Notes: generated by a model from the letters alone, not told the origin. DNA of 64,000 bases from Adhaeribacter aquaticus DSM 16391 (GCF_000473365.1 NZ_KI421517.1:2381504-2445503), one strand, 5' to 3'; positions 9,333 through 19,243 are shown, counted from the stretch's first letter. A program made the numbers and translations.

Positions 9333-9728
9333 ATGAATAAATTATTAGTTTTATTAGCAGTAGTTCTTTTAGGAGCCGGAGCGGTTTCTGCTCAGAACAA
9401 ACCGGCTAAACAAGCAGGTGCCCCTACCGGTATGCCATCTTTAGCAGAGAGTGCCGATCAGCAAACTAAAGCTATGGCCAAACAACTTAACCTTACTGCA
9501 GATCAAACTACCCGCATTAAAGCTTTGCAATTGCAACAATTAAATGAAATGAAATCGCTGCGGAGCAAAGCCGGCGACGACCGCGAAGCCATGATTCAGG
9601 GTTCGCAGGCGATACGGGAAAAGTATAATGCGGAGTATAAAACGGTTCTTACTCCGGATCAGTTCGCTAAATTTCAGGGAGGAACTGCCCAGGCAAAAAA
9701 TAAGCGCGGATTAGAAAGAGCTAATTAA
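9333..9728 (+). CDS. Small periplasmic protein with LTxxQ-type repeats
   Basis: A 131-residue secreted protein. Residues 1-20 are a signal peptide (ending VSAQ). The mature part is helical, with two LT-x-DQ motifs (LTADQ near residue 52, LTPDQ near residue 106), like the CpxP/Spy-type and DUF4890-like small envelope proteins, which in other bacteria act as periplasmic chaperones or stress sensors. The role here is inferred from motif likeness only. It stands alone, with a decayed paralogue upstream and a strong shared terminator downstream. Confidence 0.75.
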   Translation: MNKLLVLLAVVLLGAGAVSAQNKPAKQAGAPTGMPSLAESADQQTKAMAKQLNLTADQTTRIKALQLQQLNEMKSLRSKAGDDREAMIQGSQAIREKYNAEYKTVLTPDQFAKFQGGTAQAKNKRGLERAN

Positions 9729-9745
9729 TTTTGCCAAACCGCTTT

Positions 9746-9787
9746 AAAGCAAAAAGCCTATCAGATTACTGATAGGCTTTTTGCTTT
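9746..9787. terminator. Bidirectional terminator between LTxxQ gene and purE
   Basis: A perfect 19-bp stem (AAAGCAAAAAGCCTATCAG and its complement) with the loop ATTA. It has A-rich and T-rich flanks, so it can end transcription from the plus-strand gene (stop at 9728) and from purE (stop at 9809). Confidence 0.9.
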
Positions 9788-9808
9788 AATATGGAAAGAT
9801 TTTTTTTC

Positions 9809-10321
9809 TTAACGTTTTTCTAACTCCTCTACTGAGCGCATTACTTTTTCTGTTTGCGCTTCGCGGAACTTCTCCAGGTTAGCGGTTATTTCGGGGCTGG
9901 AGGTGCTTAAAATCTGAGCAGCCAGTAAGCCCGCATTAGCAGCACCATTTAAGGCTACAGTAGCTACCGGAATACCAGACGGCATTTGCAGGATAGACAA
10001 AACCGAATCCCAGCCATCAATAGAGTTACTTGATTTTATCGGCACGCCAATTACCGGCAAAGTCGTTAAGGCTGCTACCATGCCTGGTAAATGAGCCGCT
10101 CCGCCCGCTCCGGCAATAATTACTTTCAACCCTTTATCGCGTGCTGTCTGGGCGTATTCAAACATCCGGTGCGGGGTACGGTGGGCCGAAACTACTGTCA
10201 GCTCATAAGGAATATTAAATTGCTTTAGTGCATCGGCGGCGGCTTCCATAATTTTTAAATCGGATTGGCTACCCATTATTATGCCTACTACTGGGGTATT
10301 ATTTAAATTGTCAGTGCTCAT
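9809..10321 (-). CDS. purE: N5-carboxyaminoimidazole ribonucleotide mutase PurE
   Basis: Class I PurE converts N5-CAIR to CAIR in de novo purine synthesis. The 170-residue length is normal for the small class I enzyme. The N-terminal [13 protein letters not shown] motif and the SAHRTPHRM and [12 protein letters not shown] substrate-binding loops are all present. Its ATG overlaps the stop of purK by 4 bp (purK stop at 10318, purE start at 10321), so the two are translationally coupled in one operon, purK first. Confidence 0.97.
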   Translation of the reverse strand: MSTDNLNNTPVVGIIMGSQSDLKIMEAAADALKQFNIPYELTVVSAHRTPHRMFEYAQTARDKGLKVIIAGAGGAAHLPGMVAALTTLPVIGVPIKSSNSIDGWDSVLSILQMPSGIPVATVALNGAANAGLLAAQILSTSSPEITANLEKFREAQTEKVMRSVEELEKR

Positions 10322-11451
10322 GCTTTTACTTTAACTAAATTCTTTACTTTCTCAGCCTTTTGCCGGGCCTCGGTTACGGTTGAAGCGGTAATGGTTAAGT
10401 GGCCCATTTTCCGGAAGGGGCGCGTAAACTTTTTACCGTATAAATGGATGGTAACACCCGGAATTGCCAGCGCCTCATCAGCTCCTTCGTATTTAGCCTC
10501 GCCAGAGAAACCATCTTCTCCTAATAAGTTAATCATAACGGCCGCACTATGTAAATTTGAGTCTCCTAACGGTAAGTTTAAAATAGCCCGCAGGTGTTGT
10601 TCAAATTGAGAAGTTAAATTGGCTTTAAAGGTATGGTGCCCGCTGTTATGCGGACGGGGAGCTACTTCATTCACCAATAATTGGCCATCTTTGGTCAGGA
10701 ACATTTCCACGGCCAGCAAACCTACCATGTTAAATGCTTCTATTACTTGGGTGGCCAAAGCCTGGGCCTTACTTTCTGTTTCCGGTGAAATATTGGCCGG
10801 CGAAAATAAATAATCTACCAGGTTGTGCTCCGGATGAAAATCCAGTTCTACGGCCGGGAAGCAGCTTACTTCGCCCCGGGCGTTGCGGGCTACAATTACG
10901 GCTATTTCTTTTTCAAAGTCTACCAGTTTTTCCAGCACCGATGGCTCTTCAAAAGCTTTTTCCAGACTTTCGGCAGAGGTTAATCTGACTACGCCCCGGC
11001 CATCGTAGCCAAAGCGGCGTAGTTTTTGGAAAACGGGTAGAAAATCAAGATGCTGCTCTAATTCCGTTTTTTGCTCAACTATCCTAAAATCAGCCGTTGG
11101 AATAGCATGCTTTTGATAAAATTGCTTTTGTAAGCCCTTATCCTGAATAATTTGGATAGCTTCGGGATTTGGGTAAACCTTAACGCCTTCTTCCTGTAAC
11201 TTAAATAATGCTTCTACATTAATATGCTCTATCTCTATAGTCAGCACATCGCATTTCTTTCCAAAATTATACACGGTATCAAAGTCGGCAAAACTGCCGT
11301 TATAAAACTCGTTACATAATTTCTTACAAGGGGCATCCGGATCCGGATCTAAAATTAAGGTGTAAAGGTTCAGGTCGATGCCGGCCTGCAGGAGCATTCT
11401 TCCTAACTGACCACCACCCAATATACCTAACCTGGTTTCTCCGTGTATCAT
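10318..11451 (-). CDS. purK: N5-carboxyaminoimidazole ribonucleotide synthase PurK
   Basis: PurK makes N5-CAIR from AIR, bicarbonate and ATP, the step before PurE. The 377-residue protein is an ATP-grasp enzyme. The N-terminal fold starts with [13 protein letters not shown] (residues 8-20). The ATP-grasp core includes [13 protein letters not shown] near residue 145, and [14 protein letters not shown] near residue 265 is the hallmark metal/substrate loop. The ATG at 11451 lies 19 bp downstream of a TACTTTTG -7-type promoter box. It forms a two-gene operon with purE. Confidence 0.97.
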   Translation of the reverse strand: MIHGETRLGILGGGQLGRMLLQAGIDLNLYTLILDPDPDAPCKKLCNEFYNGSFADFDTVYNFGKKCDVLTIEIEHINVEALFKLQEEGVKVYPNPEAIQIIQDKGLQKQFYQKHAIPTADFRIVEQKTELEQHLDFLPVFQKLRRFGYDGRGVVRLTSAESLEKAFEEPSVLEKLVDFEKEIAVIVARNARGEVSCFPAVELDFHPEHNLVDYLFSPANISPETESKAQALATQVIEAFNMVGLLAVEMFLTKDGQLLVNEVAPRPHNSGHHTFKANLTSQFEQHLRAILNLPLGDSNLHSAAVMINLLGEDGFSGEAKYEGADEALAIPGVTIHLYGKKFTRPFRKMGHLTITASTVTEARQKAEKVKNLVKVKA

Positions 11452-11470
11452 ACTAGTTAAAAAATTTTAA

Positions 11471-11478
11471 CAAAAGTA
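11471..11478 (-). promoter_or_regulatory. TAnnTTTG -7 element for purKE
   Basis: On the minus strand TACTTTTG fits the Bacteroidota -7 consensus TAnnTTTG, 19 bp upstream of the purK ATG. A T-rich stretch lies about where the -33 element is expected, but it is not a clear TTTG. Confidence 0.45.
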
Positions 11479-11715
11479 AGACCTTAGACGTGGTAAAAAA
11501 GAATTTTAACCCAAAAGAGTACGTTAAATTAGCTATAGGCTATTTCAGCTAATCATAATGCCTTACTTCCTGAATGTTCCTACGTGATCACCCTGGTATA
11601 GGTAATAATTTAATAGCGCCACAGTTAGTTTATCTGACAAAACTTTCAGACACATAAAGTAAAATTCAGCAGGTAAATACTGCCTGTTCAGTAATCCGGA
11701 TTTATTCCGGTAGCC

Positions 11716-12357
11716 TTACAATTGCTTTAGCAGTTTAGCAAAATCTTCCTCGTTCTGAAAATCTATTTTCTGGGATTTAGAAAGGTTTTTAAGCTGTTCT
11801 TTTTTCTCCGGCATAAGCGCAATTAAATCTTTCCAGTTAGCTACTTCCGCATACTTGTTTTTTGTTTTCAACCTTAAAACGTTAGCGGGCCATAGCTTAT
11901 AATCTCCGGTTGCTTGTAAATTATATATCTGACCACCCTCCGTTAAATGCGACATACTCTGGGTTGCCGAAGTTTCGGACCTGCCTCCGTACCCTACTTT
12001 TTTAGCAGGAGGAATAAAAGCAAACCGATGCTGAATAAAAAATGGGGTAGCCGCTTCGGTATTTACTTCAAAAAAGTACCTGCCTTCGGGGATAAACTTT
12101 TTCTGATTCAGGTAAACGGTATCAATTTGAGGATCATCGATAAGGGCTAACAATACGCCATTATTATCAAACACCATTTCTTCCGTTAGTTTATTATAAT
12201 TAAGTTTTGCCTGCTTCCGTTGTCCGGCTTTATATTTTATTACGCCGGTTTTAAATTCCGGGAAAAGAAACTGATCGGTCTTATTTTGGGCCTTTGTATT
12301 AAAAGGTAAAAATGTAGCAAAACAAAATAAACTTAAATAAACTAAACGCATAGCCAT
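11716..12357 (-). CDS. Secreted protein of unknown function
   Basis: A 213-residue protein with a signal peptide (about residues 1-23, ending TKAQ). The mature part has a GVIKYKAGQRKQAKLNYN motif seen in small Bacteroidota secreted proteins of unknown role, and a Lys-rich, probably helical C terminus (LPEKKEQLKNLSKS-like). ATG 12357 and the ATG two codons later are both possible starts. It stands alone between purK and hemE, and context gives no hint of function. Confidence 0.7.
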   Translation of the reverse strand: MAMRLVYLSLFCFATFLPFNTKAQNKTDQFLFPEFKTGVIKYKAGQRKQAKLNYNKLTEEMVFDNNGVLLALIDDPQIDTVYLNQKKFIPEGRYFFEVNTEAATPFFIQHRFAFIPPAKKVGYGGRSETSATQSMSHLTEGGQIYNLQATGDYKLWPANVLRLKTKNKYAEVANWKDLIALMPEKKEQLKNLSKSQKIDFQNEEDFAKLLKQL

Positions 12358-12486
12358 ATTAGAATTTCAGTACTTAAAGATAAACTGTATCTGTCGGTTT
12401 TACAATTTTAAGCGCCTTTCACCATTCTTTAACTATAAAAGGAACAAATAATTTACCAGAGTTTTACCCATTAAGTATCCATCCTG

Positions 12487-12494
12487 TATCTTTG
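12487..12494 (+). promoter_or_regulatory. TAnnTTTG element directly before hemE
   Basis: TATCTTTG fits the Bacteroidota -7 consensus and ends only 4 bp before the hemE ATG (12499). If used, transcription would start at or just inside the start codon, giving a leaderless or nearly leaderless mRNA. Confidence 0.45.
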
Positions 12495-12498
12495 TGCC

Positions 12499-13530
12499 AT
12501 GCAGTTAAAAAACGATTTGCTTTTACGTGCCGCTCGCGGCGAAAAAACAGAACGCACGCCGGTTTGGTTAATGCGCCAGGCGGGCCGTATATTACCCGAA
12601 TACCGGGCCGTACGCAACAGCGTAAGTGGTTTTAAAGAATTAGCTGAAACGCCCGAACTGGCCGCAGAGGTAACCATTCAGCCAGTAGATATCCTGGGCG
12701 TAGATGCCGCTATTATTTTCTCGGACATATTGGTAGTACCCGAAGCCATGGGGTTACCTTATGAAATGATAGAACAACGGGGTCCGCTTTTCCCGAAAAC
12801 TATCCAGTCGCAGGCAGATGTAGATGCGCTCCGCTCGGCAGATGCGCACCTGGAACTGGAGTATGTATACGAAGCCATCAGAATAACTAAAAAGAACCTG
12901 AATGGGCGCGTACCTTTATTAGGATTTGCCGGCGCTCCCTGGACCATTTTGGCTTACATGGTAGAGGGCCATGGTTCTAAAACTTTTTCTAAAGCTAAAA
13001 AAATGCTGTACGCTGAGCCGGAATTAGCGCACAGCCTACTCCAGAAAATTACCGATACAACCATAAAATACCTAAAAACTCAGATTGCTGCCGGTGCCAA
13101 CCTGGTTCAGCTATTTGATTCCTGGGCAGGCATTCTTTCTCCGGCCCAATACCAGGAATTTTCTGCCCGGTATATTGCCCAAATCTGTGATGCTATTACG
13201 GAAGCTCCGGTGACTATTTTTGCCAAAGGCGCTTTTTTTGCGCTGTCTGATTTTGCTAAATACAACTGTGATGTCATTGGTCTGGATTGGAACATGGATG
13301 CAACTACCTCCCGCCAGATAATTGGTTCGGGTAAAACCTTACAAGGCAACCTGGACCCTTGCGCCCTGTATGGCTCTTTTGATACTATCCGGACGGAAAC
13401 TAAAAAGATGCTGGATGCTTTTGGCCCTGAGCGCCACATTGCTAACCTGGGTCATGGAGTGTACCCTGATACTGATCCGGAAAAAGTGCGTTGCTTCATT
13501 GATGCCGTAAAAGAATTTAGCAGCCGGTAA
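12499..13530 (+). CDS. hemE: Uroporphyrinogen decarboxylase HemE
   Basis: HemE removes four carboxyl groups from uroporphyrinogen III to give coproporphyrinogen III in haem synthesis. The 343-residue length is normal. The signature [18 protein letters not shown] sits at about residues 19-36 and carries the substrate-binding arginines. [12 protein letters not shown] (near 74) holds the catalytic aspartate, and [16 protein letters not shown] is near 140. The C-terminal [15 protein letters not shown] motif is intact. The start is fixed by family length and the close TATCTTTG promoter box. It heads a series of same-strand genes reaching 19.8 kb. Confidence 0.98.
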   Translation: MQLKNDLLLRAARGEKTERTPVWLMRQAGRILPEYRAVRNSVSGFKELAETPELAAEVTIQPVDILGVDAAIIFSDILVVPEAMGLPYEMIEQRGPLFPKTIQSQADVDALRSADAHLELEYVYEAIRITKKNLNGRVPLLGFAGAPWTILAYMVEGHGSKTFSKAKKMLYAEPELAHSLLQKITDTTIKYLKTQIAAGANLVQLFDSWAGILSPAQYQEFSARYIAQICDAITEAPVTIFAKGAFFALSDFAKYNCDVIGLDWNMDATTSRQIIGSGKTLQGNLDPCALYGSFDTIRTETKKMLDAFGPERHIANLGHGVYPDTDPEKVRCFIDAVKEFSSR

Positions 13531-13585
13531 TAAGCTGGAGACGCCATAATTTACCGGATTAAGTAACCCGGAGCTAAAATCCAAG

Positions 13586-13634
13586 TATCAGGAGCGGCAG
13601 ACAAGACCAAGTAATCTTGCTGCCGCTCCTGATA
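13586..13634 (+). terminator. Long hairpin between hemE and the NUDIX gene
   Basis: A perfect 15-bp stem (TATCAGGAGCGGCAG and its complement) encloses a 19-base loop that has its own CAAGA/TCTTG pairing. It lies 55 bp after the hemE stop and ends 27 bp before the NUDIX ATG. No long T tract follows, so it may be a weak terminator or an RNA-stability element. Confidence 0.5.
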
Positions 13635-13661
13635 AATTATTCCGCTAAAAAACTACAAACC

Positions 13662-14231
13662 ATGAAAGATGAACACATTAACCCCTGGAAAACCTTATCT
13701 TCTGAGCAAGTTTACAGCAACCCCTGGATCAGCGTACGGCACGAACAGGTTATTAATCCGGGTGGTGGCCAGGGCATATATGGTGTAGTTAGTTTTAAAA
13801 ATAAGGCTATTGGTATTATTCCCATCGATTCGGAAGGTAACACTTATCTTATTGGGCAATACCGGTACACCGTAAATGAATATTCCTGGGAAATACCCAT
13901 GGGCGGCGGCCCCGTTGAAATAGATATTCTGGAATCGGCAAAGCGGGAATTAAAAGAAGAAACAGGGTACACGGCCCAGCGCTGGACCAATATTGCCCGA
14001 TTGCATACCTCTAACTCTGTAACCGACGAAGAAGGTTTTGTATTTCTGGCCGAGGACCTGATTGCCGGCGAAACCGAGTTTGAAGAAACAGAAGATTTAA
14101 AAATTAAGAAAGTGAGTTTTGCCGAAGCCGTTAGAATGGTAATGGATAATGAAATAACCGACTGCATTAGCGTAGCCGGCATTTTAAAAGCTGATAAAAT
14201 ATTACGGGATCGCAAGCGTTCTACCTTATAA
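13662..14231 (+). CDS. NUDIX hydrolase (ADP-ribose pyrophosphatase-like)
   Basis: A 189-residue NUDIX enzyme hydrolysing a nucleoside-diphosphate-X compound, probably ADP-ribose or an ADP-sugar, judged from the WxxLSSEQVYSNPWISVR start and the overall layout typical of the ADPRase branch. The Nudix box reads GPVEIDILESAKRELKEETG; the REL-x-EE-x-G core is intact, but the first glutamate position is Ile with Glu just before it. ATG 13662 (MKDEHINPW) was chosen over an upstream TTG, because the upstream part would run into the hairpin at 13586-13634. Exact substrate unknown. Confidence 0.88.
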   Translation: MKDEHINPWKTLSSEQVYSNPWISVRHEQVINPGGGQGIYGVVSFKNKAIGIIPIDSEGNTYLIGQYRYTVNEYSWEIPMGGGPVEIDILESAKRELKEETGYTAQRWTNIARLHTSNSVTDEEGFVFLAEDLIAGETEFEETEDLKIKKVSFAEAVRMVMDNEITDCISVAGILKADKILRDRKRSTL

Positions 14232-14298
14232 TAACACCAAGCGGAATTTTAAAGCGGTTGCGGTGGTTTTAGCTTAGAAATTACTAAATTTGGTTTTA

Positions 14299-15102
14299 AT
14301 GAGCATAATAAAATCAATTTTAAATACGGTTTACAGAGCCTGGTGTGTTATTAGCTTTCTGGTTCCATTCCTTTTGTTTTACCCGTTTTTCCTGCTTTTT
14401 ACCTCTCGCCCCGCCTGGTACAAGCATGCACATACCTTAAATCGGATCTGGTCCTGGGTACAATTGCGGTTATACTTTTTACCGGTTACAGTAGAGCACC
14501 GTGGCCGGTTGCAGGAAAACCAGCGGTATATTTTTACACCTAACCACAGTTCTTTTATTGATATCCCGCTGTTGCTTCAAACTATTCCAGGATTTCTGAA
14601 TTTTGTAGGGAAGAGCTCTTTAGCTAAAGTGCCTTTGTGGGGTCCTATTTACAACAAATTATATATTACTGTAGATCGGAGAAACCCAGTAAGCAGTGCC
14701 CGCTCTTATATCAGATCTAAAAAAACAGTTACCGAAGAAAACCGAAATCTGGCTATTTTCCCGGAAGGCACCATTTCGGAGAAAGCCGGCGAAGAAATGT
14801 TACCGTTTAAAGACGGTCCTTTTAAGCTCGCTATTGAAACGCAAATTCCGGTTGTTCCGGTTTCCATGCCCTTCAATCATATATTCCTGCCCGATGTAGC
14901 AGGTAAATTTATTGTAAATTGGCATCCATTAAAATTGATAATTCATGAGCCAATCGAAACAAAAGGTTTAACTTTGCAAGATATCCCGTTCCTGAAGAAC
15001 AAAGTTTACGAAATAATTAACGCTGAATTTATAAAACATAAACATGATCACCGATATACAAACCATCCGGAAATTAGCCCACTTAGCCCGTCTGGAGTTT
15101 GA
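14299..15102 (+). CDS. plsC: 1-acyl-sn-glycerol-3-phosphate acyltransferase (PlsC-like)
   Basis: A membrane enzyme that acylates lysophosphatidic acid to phosphatidic acid in phospholipid synthesis. From ATG 14299 it has 267 residues. Residues 10-36 form a hydrophobic anchor, followed by the catalytic NHSSFID motif (residues 82-88; NHx4D), and FPEGT near residue 156 binds the glycerol phosphate. A TTG nine bases earlier would add three residues and is less likely. Its last 59 bases overlap gatC in another frame. The C-terminal tail past the core is short and varied, so the overlap costs no known domain. Confidence 0.92.
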   Translation: MSIIKSILNTVYRAWCVISFLVPFLLFYPFFLLFTSRPAWYKHAHTLNRIWSWVQLRLYFLPVTVEHRGRLQENQRYIFTPNHSSFIDIPLLLQTIPGFLNFVGKSSLAKVPLWGPIYNKLYITVDRRNPVSSARSYIRSKKTVTEENRNLAIFPEGTISEKAGEEMLPFKDGPFKLAIETQIPVVPVSMPFNHIFLPDVAGKFIVNWHPLKLIIHEPIETKGLTLQDIPFLKNKVYEIINAEFIKHKHDHRYTNHPEISPLSPSGV

Positions 15103-15331
15103 CGAGACGAAAGAAAAGGAAATGCTTCAGGATTTAAATAAAATTCTGGATTGGATGGAGAAGTTAAACGAATTAGACACTTCAGCCGTTGAACCATTAA
15201 CACATATGTCAGTAGAAGTAAATGTGTTGCGGGAAGATGTGGCTTTTAACGCGGTTAGCCACGAAGAAGGCTTAAAGAATGCTCCTAAAAAAGATTCTGA
15301 TTATTTTAGAGTACCTAAAGTATTGGATTAA
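15044..15331 (+). CDS. gatC: Asp/Glu-tRNA amidotransferase subunit GatC
   Basis: GatC is the small clamp subunit of GatCAB, which turns misacylated Glu-tRNA(Gln) and Asp-tRNA(Asn) into the amide forms. The 95-residue length is normal. It starts with IRKLAHLARLEFDE (the helical N-terminal clamp), has VEPLTHM in the middle (residues 49-55), and ends YFRVPKVLD, the conserved PKV end. It starts inside the 3' end of plsC (59-bp overlap), which suggests translational coupling. gatA and gatB are not in the window. Confidence 0.95.
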   Translation: MITDIQTIRKLAHLARLEFDETKEKEMLQDLNKILDWMEKLNELDTSAVEPLTHMSVEVNVLREDVAFNAVSHEEGLKNAPKKDSDYFRVPKVLD

Positions 15332-15339
15332 AACCTTAA

Positions 15340-18300
15340 ATGAAATTTACGAAGTTTATAAAGTTTGAAGAAAAGGATACCTGGTATCCTTTTCTTTTTT
15401 TATTACAGATAGCCATTGCGGCCTTAGCCGTTGCTGTCTATTATTATTTCACCGGCGAAAATTCAATTTCGCCTTGGCAAACAGTTCCGGAACTGCAGCA
15501 GGTAAGCATGCCAGCCGGCCAATTTAACCTGCTTTTAGAAAACTTTGATCTGCGGGTAAAAGGGTTTGTGCTTACAGAGCGCTTCGATGTGAATTTGCCC
15601 CAGTTAAACCTGACGGCGGCTTATTTTGCGTTGAGCTTTATCAGCATAAGCCTCGTTTACTATTTATCGGTTATAAGCCGGTTTAGGCAAATTGCCTTTT
15701 TTGCCGCTATCCTGCCGTTCATGCTCTTTCTTACTACTTTCAACTTTGATGTATTGGGCATTTTTCAGGAGCAGAAGCAATATATTTTAATTTCGGTAAT
15801 GACGCTTTTGGGCGGTGTAACTTTTCTGTTTCATGCATTCTTTACCCGCATTTCGTTCGGCATCCGAATAATAGTATTTACTTTTTTATGGGGTGGCCTA
15901 CTCTTATTTTTATTTAAAGCTTCGCCTTACTCTCCCGCTCAAACTACCCTGCACCTGACTAATTATAGTGCAGAAGGCTGTATTTTAGCAGCCGTTTTCT
16001 TTATTTTCTGGGTATCTTTTGAAAATATTCATGGCTTACTTTGGTTTAATACCCAGGCCAAACAACCCGAAAAACGATTTGGGCTATGGCAATTTATGCT
16101 GATCAGCAGCTTATATTTAATCAGTTTACTGCTTACTTATTTGCAAAACACCCGAATATTTTCCTTTGACTTACAACTAATTAATGTTTTCCTGATTTTA
16201 ATAGTATCCTCACTGATCGGGCTGTGGGGACTGAGGCAGCGGCAGCAACACTACAACAAGTTTTTTTCTTACGAAGGGGGTGCTGTTTTTCTGTACCTGG
16301 TTTTTGCCATTCTTACCTTTACTACCATTGGTTATGCTTTTGCCACTGCCAACGACCCCTTAATTCGGGCGGCATCTGATACAATTGTTTATACCCACCT
16401 TGCTTTTGGGGCCATATTCTTTGCCTACATTTTTATAAACTTTGGCCCTTTGCTTTCGCAAAAGCTACGGGTATACCGGGTGGTGTACGATCCTAAAACC
16501 ATTCCTTTTTATATGGTTTATGTTATGGGTGGCGTATTACTGCTAGCCTTATTATTACGCACCAACTATAGCCTGCCCCGCAAAGCGATGGCTGGTTACT
16601 ATAATTACCTGGGCGATTATTATAAAGCTACCCACGACACGTTACTGGCAGAACGGTTTTACAACGAAGGCAGTGTGTATGATAATAATAATGTAAAATC
16701 AGCTTTTGCTTTAGCGGGCATTTACCACGATAAAAATTACCGGCAGGCAGAAATTAATATGCTGAACGATGCTTTGGTGTTTTATCCATCAGCTAAGGTT
16801 TATGCCCATTTAGCTAATAAATACACCGATCGCCAGTACTTTTTTAACCAACGATCGGTGCTAAAAAACAGCCTTACCCAATTTCCAAAAAGCGGTCACT
16901 TATTAAATAACCAGGCTTTATTGTATGCCACTACGGCTATTATTGATTCTGCTGAATATTTTTTCCAGAAAGCTCAGAACTACCTGCCGCAAAAAGAAAT
17001 TGCTCAGAGCAACCGGCTAGCCTTTTACCTCACTTCCGGTTTGGGCCAACAGGCCTTGCAACTGGCCCAAAATCAGGAGAAAAATTCCTATTTACCTTTA
17101 CAAAGCAATTTGCTGTTGTTGCAATGTTTCACGGGGAAAAAGTTTGTAAATAACACATTTATCTTACCCGAAGGTCATAAATTAACTCCTGAAAACTTTG
17201 CCGGCTTTTACCATGCCGCTATGCTGGGCCAATCTGGTTCCGACCAGGCAACCTTAGGTAAAATAAATCAATACCTGAAGGAGGCAAACAATTATCCCTA
17301 CCATTTTGATTTAGCAGTGCTGAAGGCACACGTCCAGGCCCGGCGGGGCTATACGCTGGCAGCCCGTACTACGCTGGAAAACCTGGCCGGTACCAATGAA
17401 GAATACAGTGCCTACTTATTAGACCTTATTGGTTTACAGCTAATGGAAAAAAAGCTATATGCTGCCGCTGCCGAGCACTTTGCCAAAGCCCAGGCAAAAG
17501 ACTGGCCGGATGCCGGTGTACATTTACTATATGCCTTAGCTTTACAACACAATAAACAAGTAGATGCCTTGCTCCTGGCTGATCAGTTAACCGCTTCTGA
17601 AAGTCCCGGAATAGCCAGATTAGCAAACCGGGTTAAATACTTGATTCAGGCTCACACCAATCAAATACTGGCACAGCCCAACGATTCAGTTAAAGTACAA
17701 TATTTACAGCTAAACCAGGATACTGCTGCTATTTCGCCACAGGAATATATGGCCGTTGCCAGTACGGTTCGTAATCCTGACTTGAAAAAAATAGCGCAAA
17801 AAGAACTAACTAGATTTTTGGTTTTAAGTGCTAATTACGATGCTGCTACCCAGGTACTCCAGGGCTTATTGCCGCAGCTAAATGAGCAAGATGCTTTGCT
17901 GTCAGAGGTAAACCAATTACAAGCTCAGATATTATTAAAAACAAATAACTTACCGCAATTAGAAACAGCCTTGCCGCGTATGTACCTGGCAGGCCACGAT
18001 CAGAAGGTAAAGCACTATTATAACGCGGTACTGGCCGAGAAACAAAATAAAATTCAGGAGGCGAAAAAAAGATATAATGTGGCCGTACAGGTTTTGCCTT
18101 ACCACGAGCCTACCGTTCTGGCTGCTGCCAATTTTTATTCGGCACAAAAAGATAATAATCGGGCTTATGATATTTTATTAAATAGTATTACCTATAATCC
18201 GTATTCCGCCCGGGTTTACCAAGCTTACATATTAAAAAGTATAGAAATTGGTTATTCGGGGTTTGCCGAGAGTGCCTTAGAAGAATTAGCTAAATTGCTT

Positions 18301-18384
18301 CCGGCAGAAGCATTTGCAAACTTTCGAAAGCAATACGAGCAAAAACTGGCGCAACGCCAGGCTGCTTTGCAAAACTGGCGGTAG
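15340..18384 (+). CDS. Large polytopic membrane protein with TPR region
   Basis: A 1014-residue protein not assigned to a named family. The N-terminal 390 residues hold roughly ten hydrophobic segments separated by short loops, beginning at residues 17-38. The C-terminal 600 residues are a chain of helical tetratricopeptide-like repeats with typical small-residue spacing (for example ALAGIYHDKNYRQAE and AEYFFQKAQNYLP). The order fits an inner-membrane protein with a large soluble TPR platform, as in cell-envelope assembly or O-antigen-ligase-like proteins, but no catalytic motif was seen. It begins 8 bp after gatC and may be co-transcribed with plsC-gatC. Confidence 0.8.
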   Translation: MKFTKFIKFEEKDTWYPFLFLLQIAIAALAVAVYYYFTGENSISPWQTVPELQQVSMPAGQFNLLLENFDLRVKGFVLTERFDVNLPQLNLTAAYFALSFISISLVYYLSVISRFRQIAFFAAILPFMLFLTTFNFDVLGIFQEQKQYILISVMTLLGGVTFLFHAFFTRISFGIRIIVFTFLWGGLLLFLFKASPYSPAQTTLHLTNYSAEGCILAAVFFIFWVSFENIHGLLWFNTQAKQPEKRFGLWQFMLISSLYLISLLLTYLQNTRIFSFDLQLINVFLILIVSSLIGLWGLRQRQQHYNKFFSYEGGAVFLYLVFAILTFTTIGYAFATANDPLIRAASDTIVYTHLAFGAIFFAYIFINFGPLLSQKLRVYRVVYDPKTIPFYMVYVMGGVLLLALLLRTNYSLPRKAMAGYYNYLGDYYKATHDTLLAERFYNEGSVYDNNNVKSAFALAGIYHDKNYRQAEINMLNDALVFYPSAKVYAHLANKYTDRQYFFNQRSVLKNSLTQFPKSGHLLNNQALLYATTAIIDSAEYFFQKAQNYLPQKEIAQSNRLAFYLTSGLGQQALQLAQNQEKNSYLPLQSNLLLLQCFTGKKFVNNTFILPEGHKLTPENFAGFYHAAMLGQSGSDQATLGKINQYLKEANNYPYHFDLAVLKAHVQARRGYTLAARTTLENLAGTNEEYSAYLLDLIGLQLMEKKLYAAAAEHFAKAQAKDWPDAGVHLLYALALQHNKQVDALLLADQLTASESPGIARLANRVKYLIQAHTNQILAQPNDSVKVQYLQLNQDTAAISPQEYMAVASTVRNPDLKKIAQKELTRFLVLSANYDAATQVLQGLLPQLNEQDALLSEVNQLQAQILLKTNNLPQLETALPRMYLAGHDQKVKHYYNAVLAEKQNKIQEAKKRYNVAVQVLPYHEPTVLAAANFYSAQKDNNRAYDILLNSITYNPYSARVYQAYILKSIEIGYSGFAESALEELAKLLPAEAFANFRKQYEQKLAQRQAALQNWR

Positions 18385-18486
18385 ACTTTTTAAACAAATG
18401 TTAAATTTTGCCAATGTATAGAATGGGCGCCAGGAAGTATAAAAGATTTTATACCTTAAGCTTCGTTTTTACAGGTAATCGTAATC

Positions 18487-19203
18487 ATGAGCAATTCCAT
18501 TATTCAAACCATTGACTTGTCGCGGTTATACCACATGGGTACTGAGACCATTCATGCCCTTAAAAGTGTTTCTATCTCGGTAGCAAAAGGAGAATATGTA
18601 GCCTTTATGGGCCCTTCAGGTTCGGGCAAATCCACCCTCATGAATATTATTGGGTGTTTAGATACGCCCAGCGGTGGCCAATACATTCTCAATAACAAAG
18701 ACGTTAGCAACCTGACGGATAATGAACTGGCCGAAATCCGGAATAAAGAAATAGGTTTTGTTTTTCAGACCTTTAACCTCCTACCCCGTTCTTCGGCCCT
18801 GGAGAATGTAGCGCTGCCTTTGGTTTATGCCGGTTACAAAAAATCAGTACGGGAAGAAAAAGCCATGCAGGTTCTGGAAAGTGTGGGGTTAGGAGACCGG
18901 GCAAAACACAAGCCCAATGAATTATCCGGAGGACAGCGTCAGCGGGTGGCTATTGCCCGGGCTTTGGTGAACAACCCCAGCATAATTCTGGCGGATGAAC
19001 CAACCGGAAACCTGGATACCAAGACTTCTCACGAAATAATGGATTTGTTTGAGAACCTGTATACCGAAGGCAATACTATTATTATGGTTACCCACGAAGA
19101 AGATATTGCGAAATACGCCCACCGGATTGTTCGGCTCCGGGATGGGTTAATAGAATCTGATATTGTGAACACCGAAGTTACCACGCACCGGGCAATCATT
19201 TAA
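18487..19203 (+). CDS. ABC transporter ATP-binding protein (MacB/LolD type)
   Basis: A 238-residue ATPase of the MacB/LolD/FtsE-like class that drives lipoprotein release, macrolide export or similar mechanotransmission. It has Walker [10 protein letters not shown] (residues 42-50), Q-loop [16 protein letters not shown], signature [15 protein letters not shown] near 145, Walker [17 protein letters not shown] near 166 and switch His in VTHEEDIA. No permease gene is adjacent, so the partner must be encoded elsewhere. The start ATG is preceded by about 100 bp of non-coding sequence. Confidence 0.9.
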   Translation: MSNSIIQTIDLSRLYHMGTETIHALKSVSISVAKGEYVAFMGPSGSGKSTLMNIIGCLDTPSGGQYILNNKDVSNLTDNELAEIRNKEIGFVFQTFNLLPRSSALENVALPLVYAGYKKSVREEKAMQVLESVGLGDRAKHKPNELSGGQRQRVAIARALVNNPSIILADEPTGNLDTKTSHEIMDLFENLYTEGNTIIMVTHEEDIAKYAHRIVRLRDGLIESDIVNTEVTTHRAII

Positions 19204-19243
19204 CTGCTGTATTTGCCGCTGTTGTATCTACGTTTATACTGCT

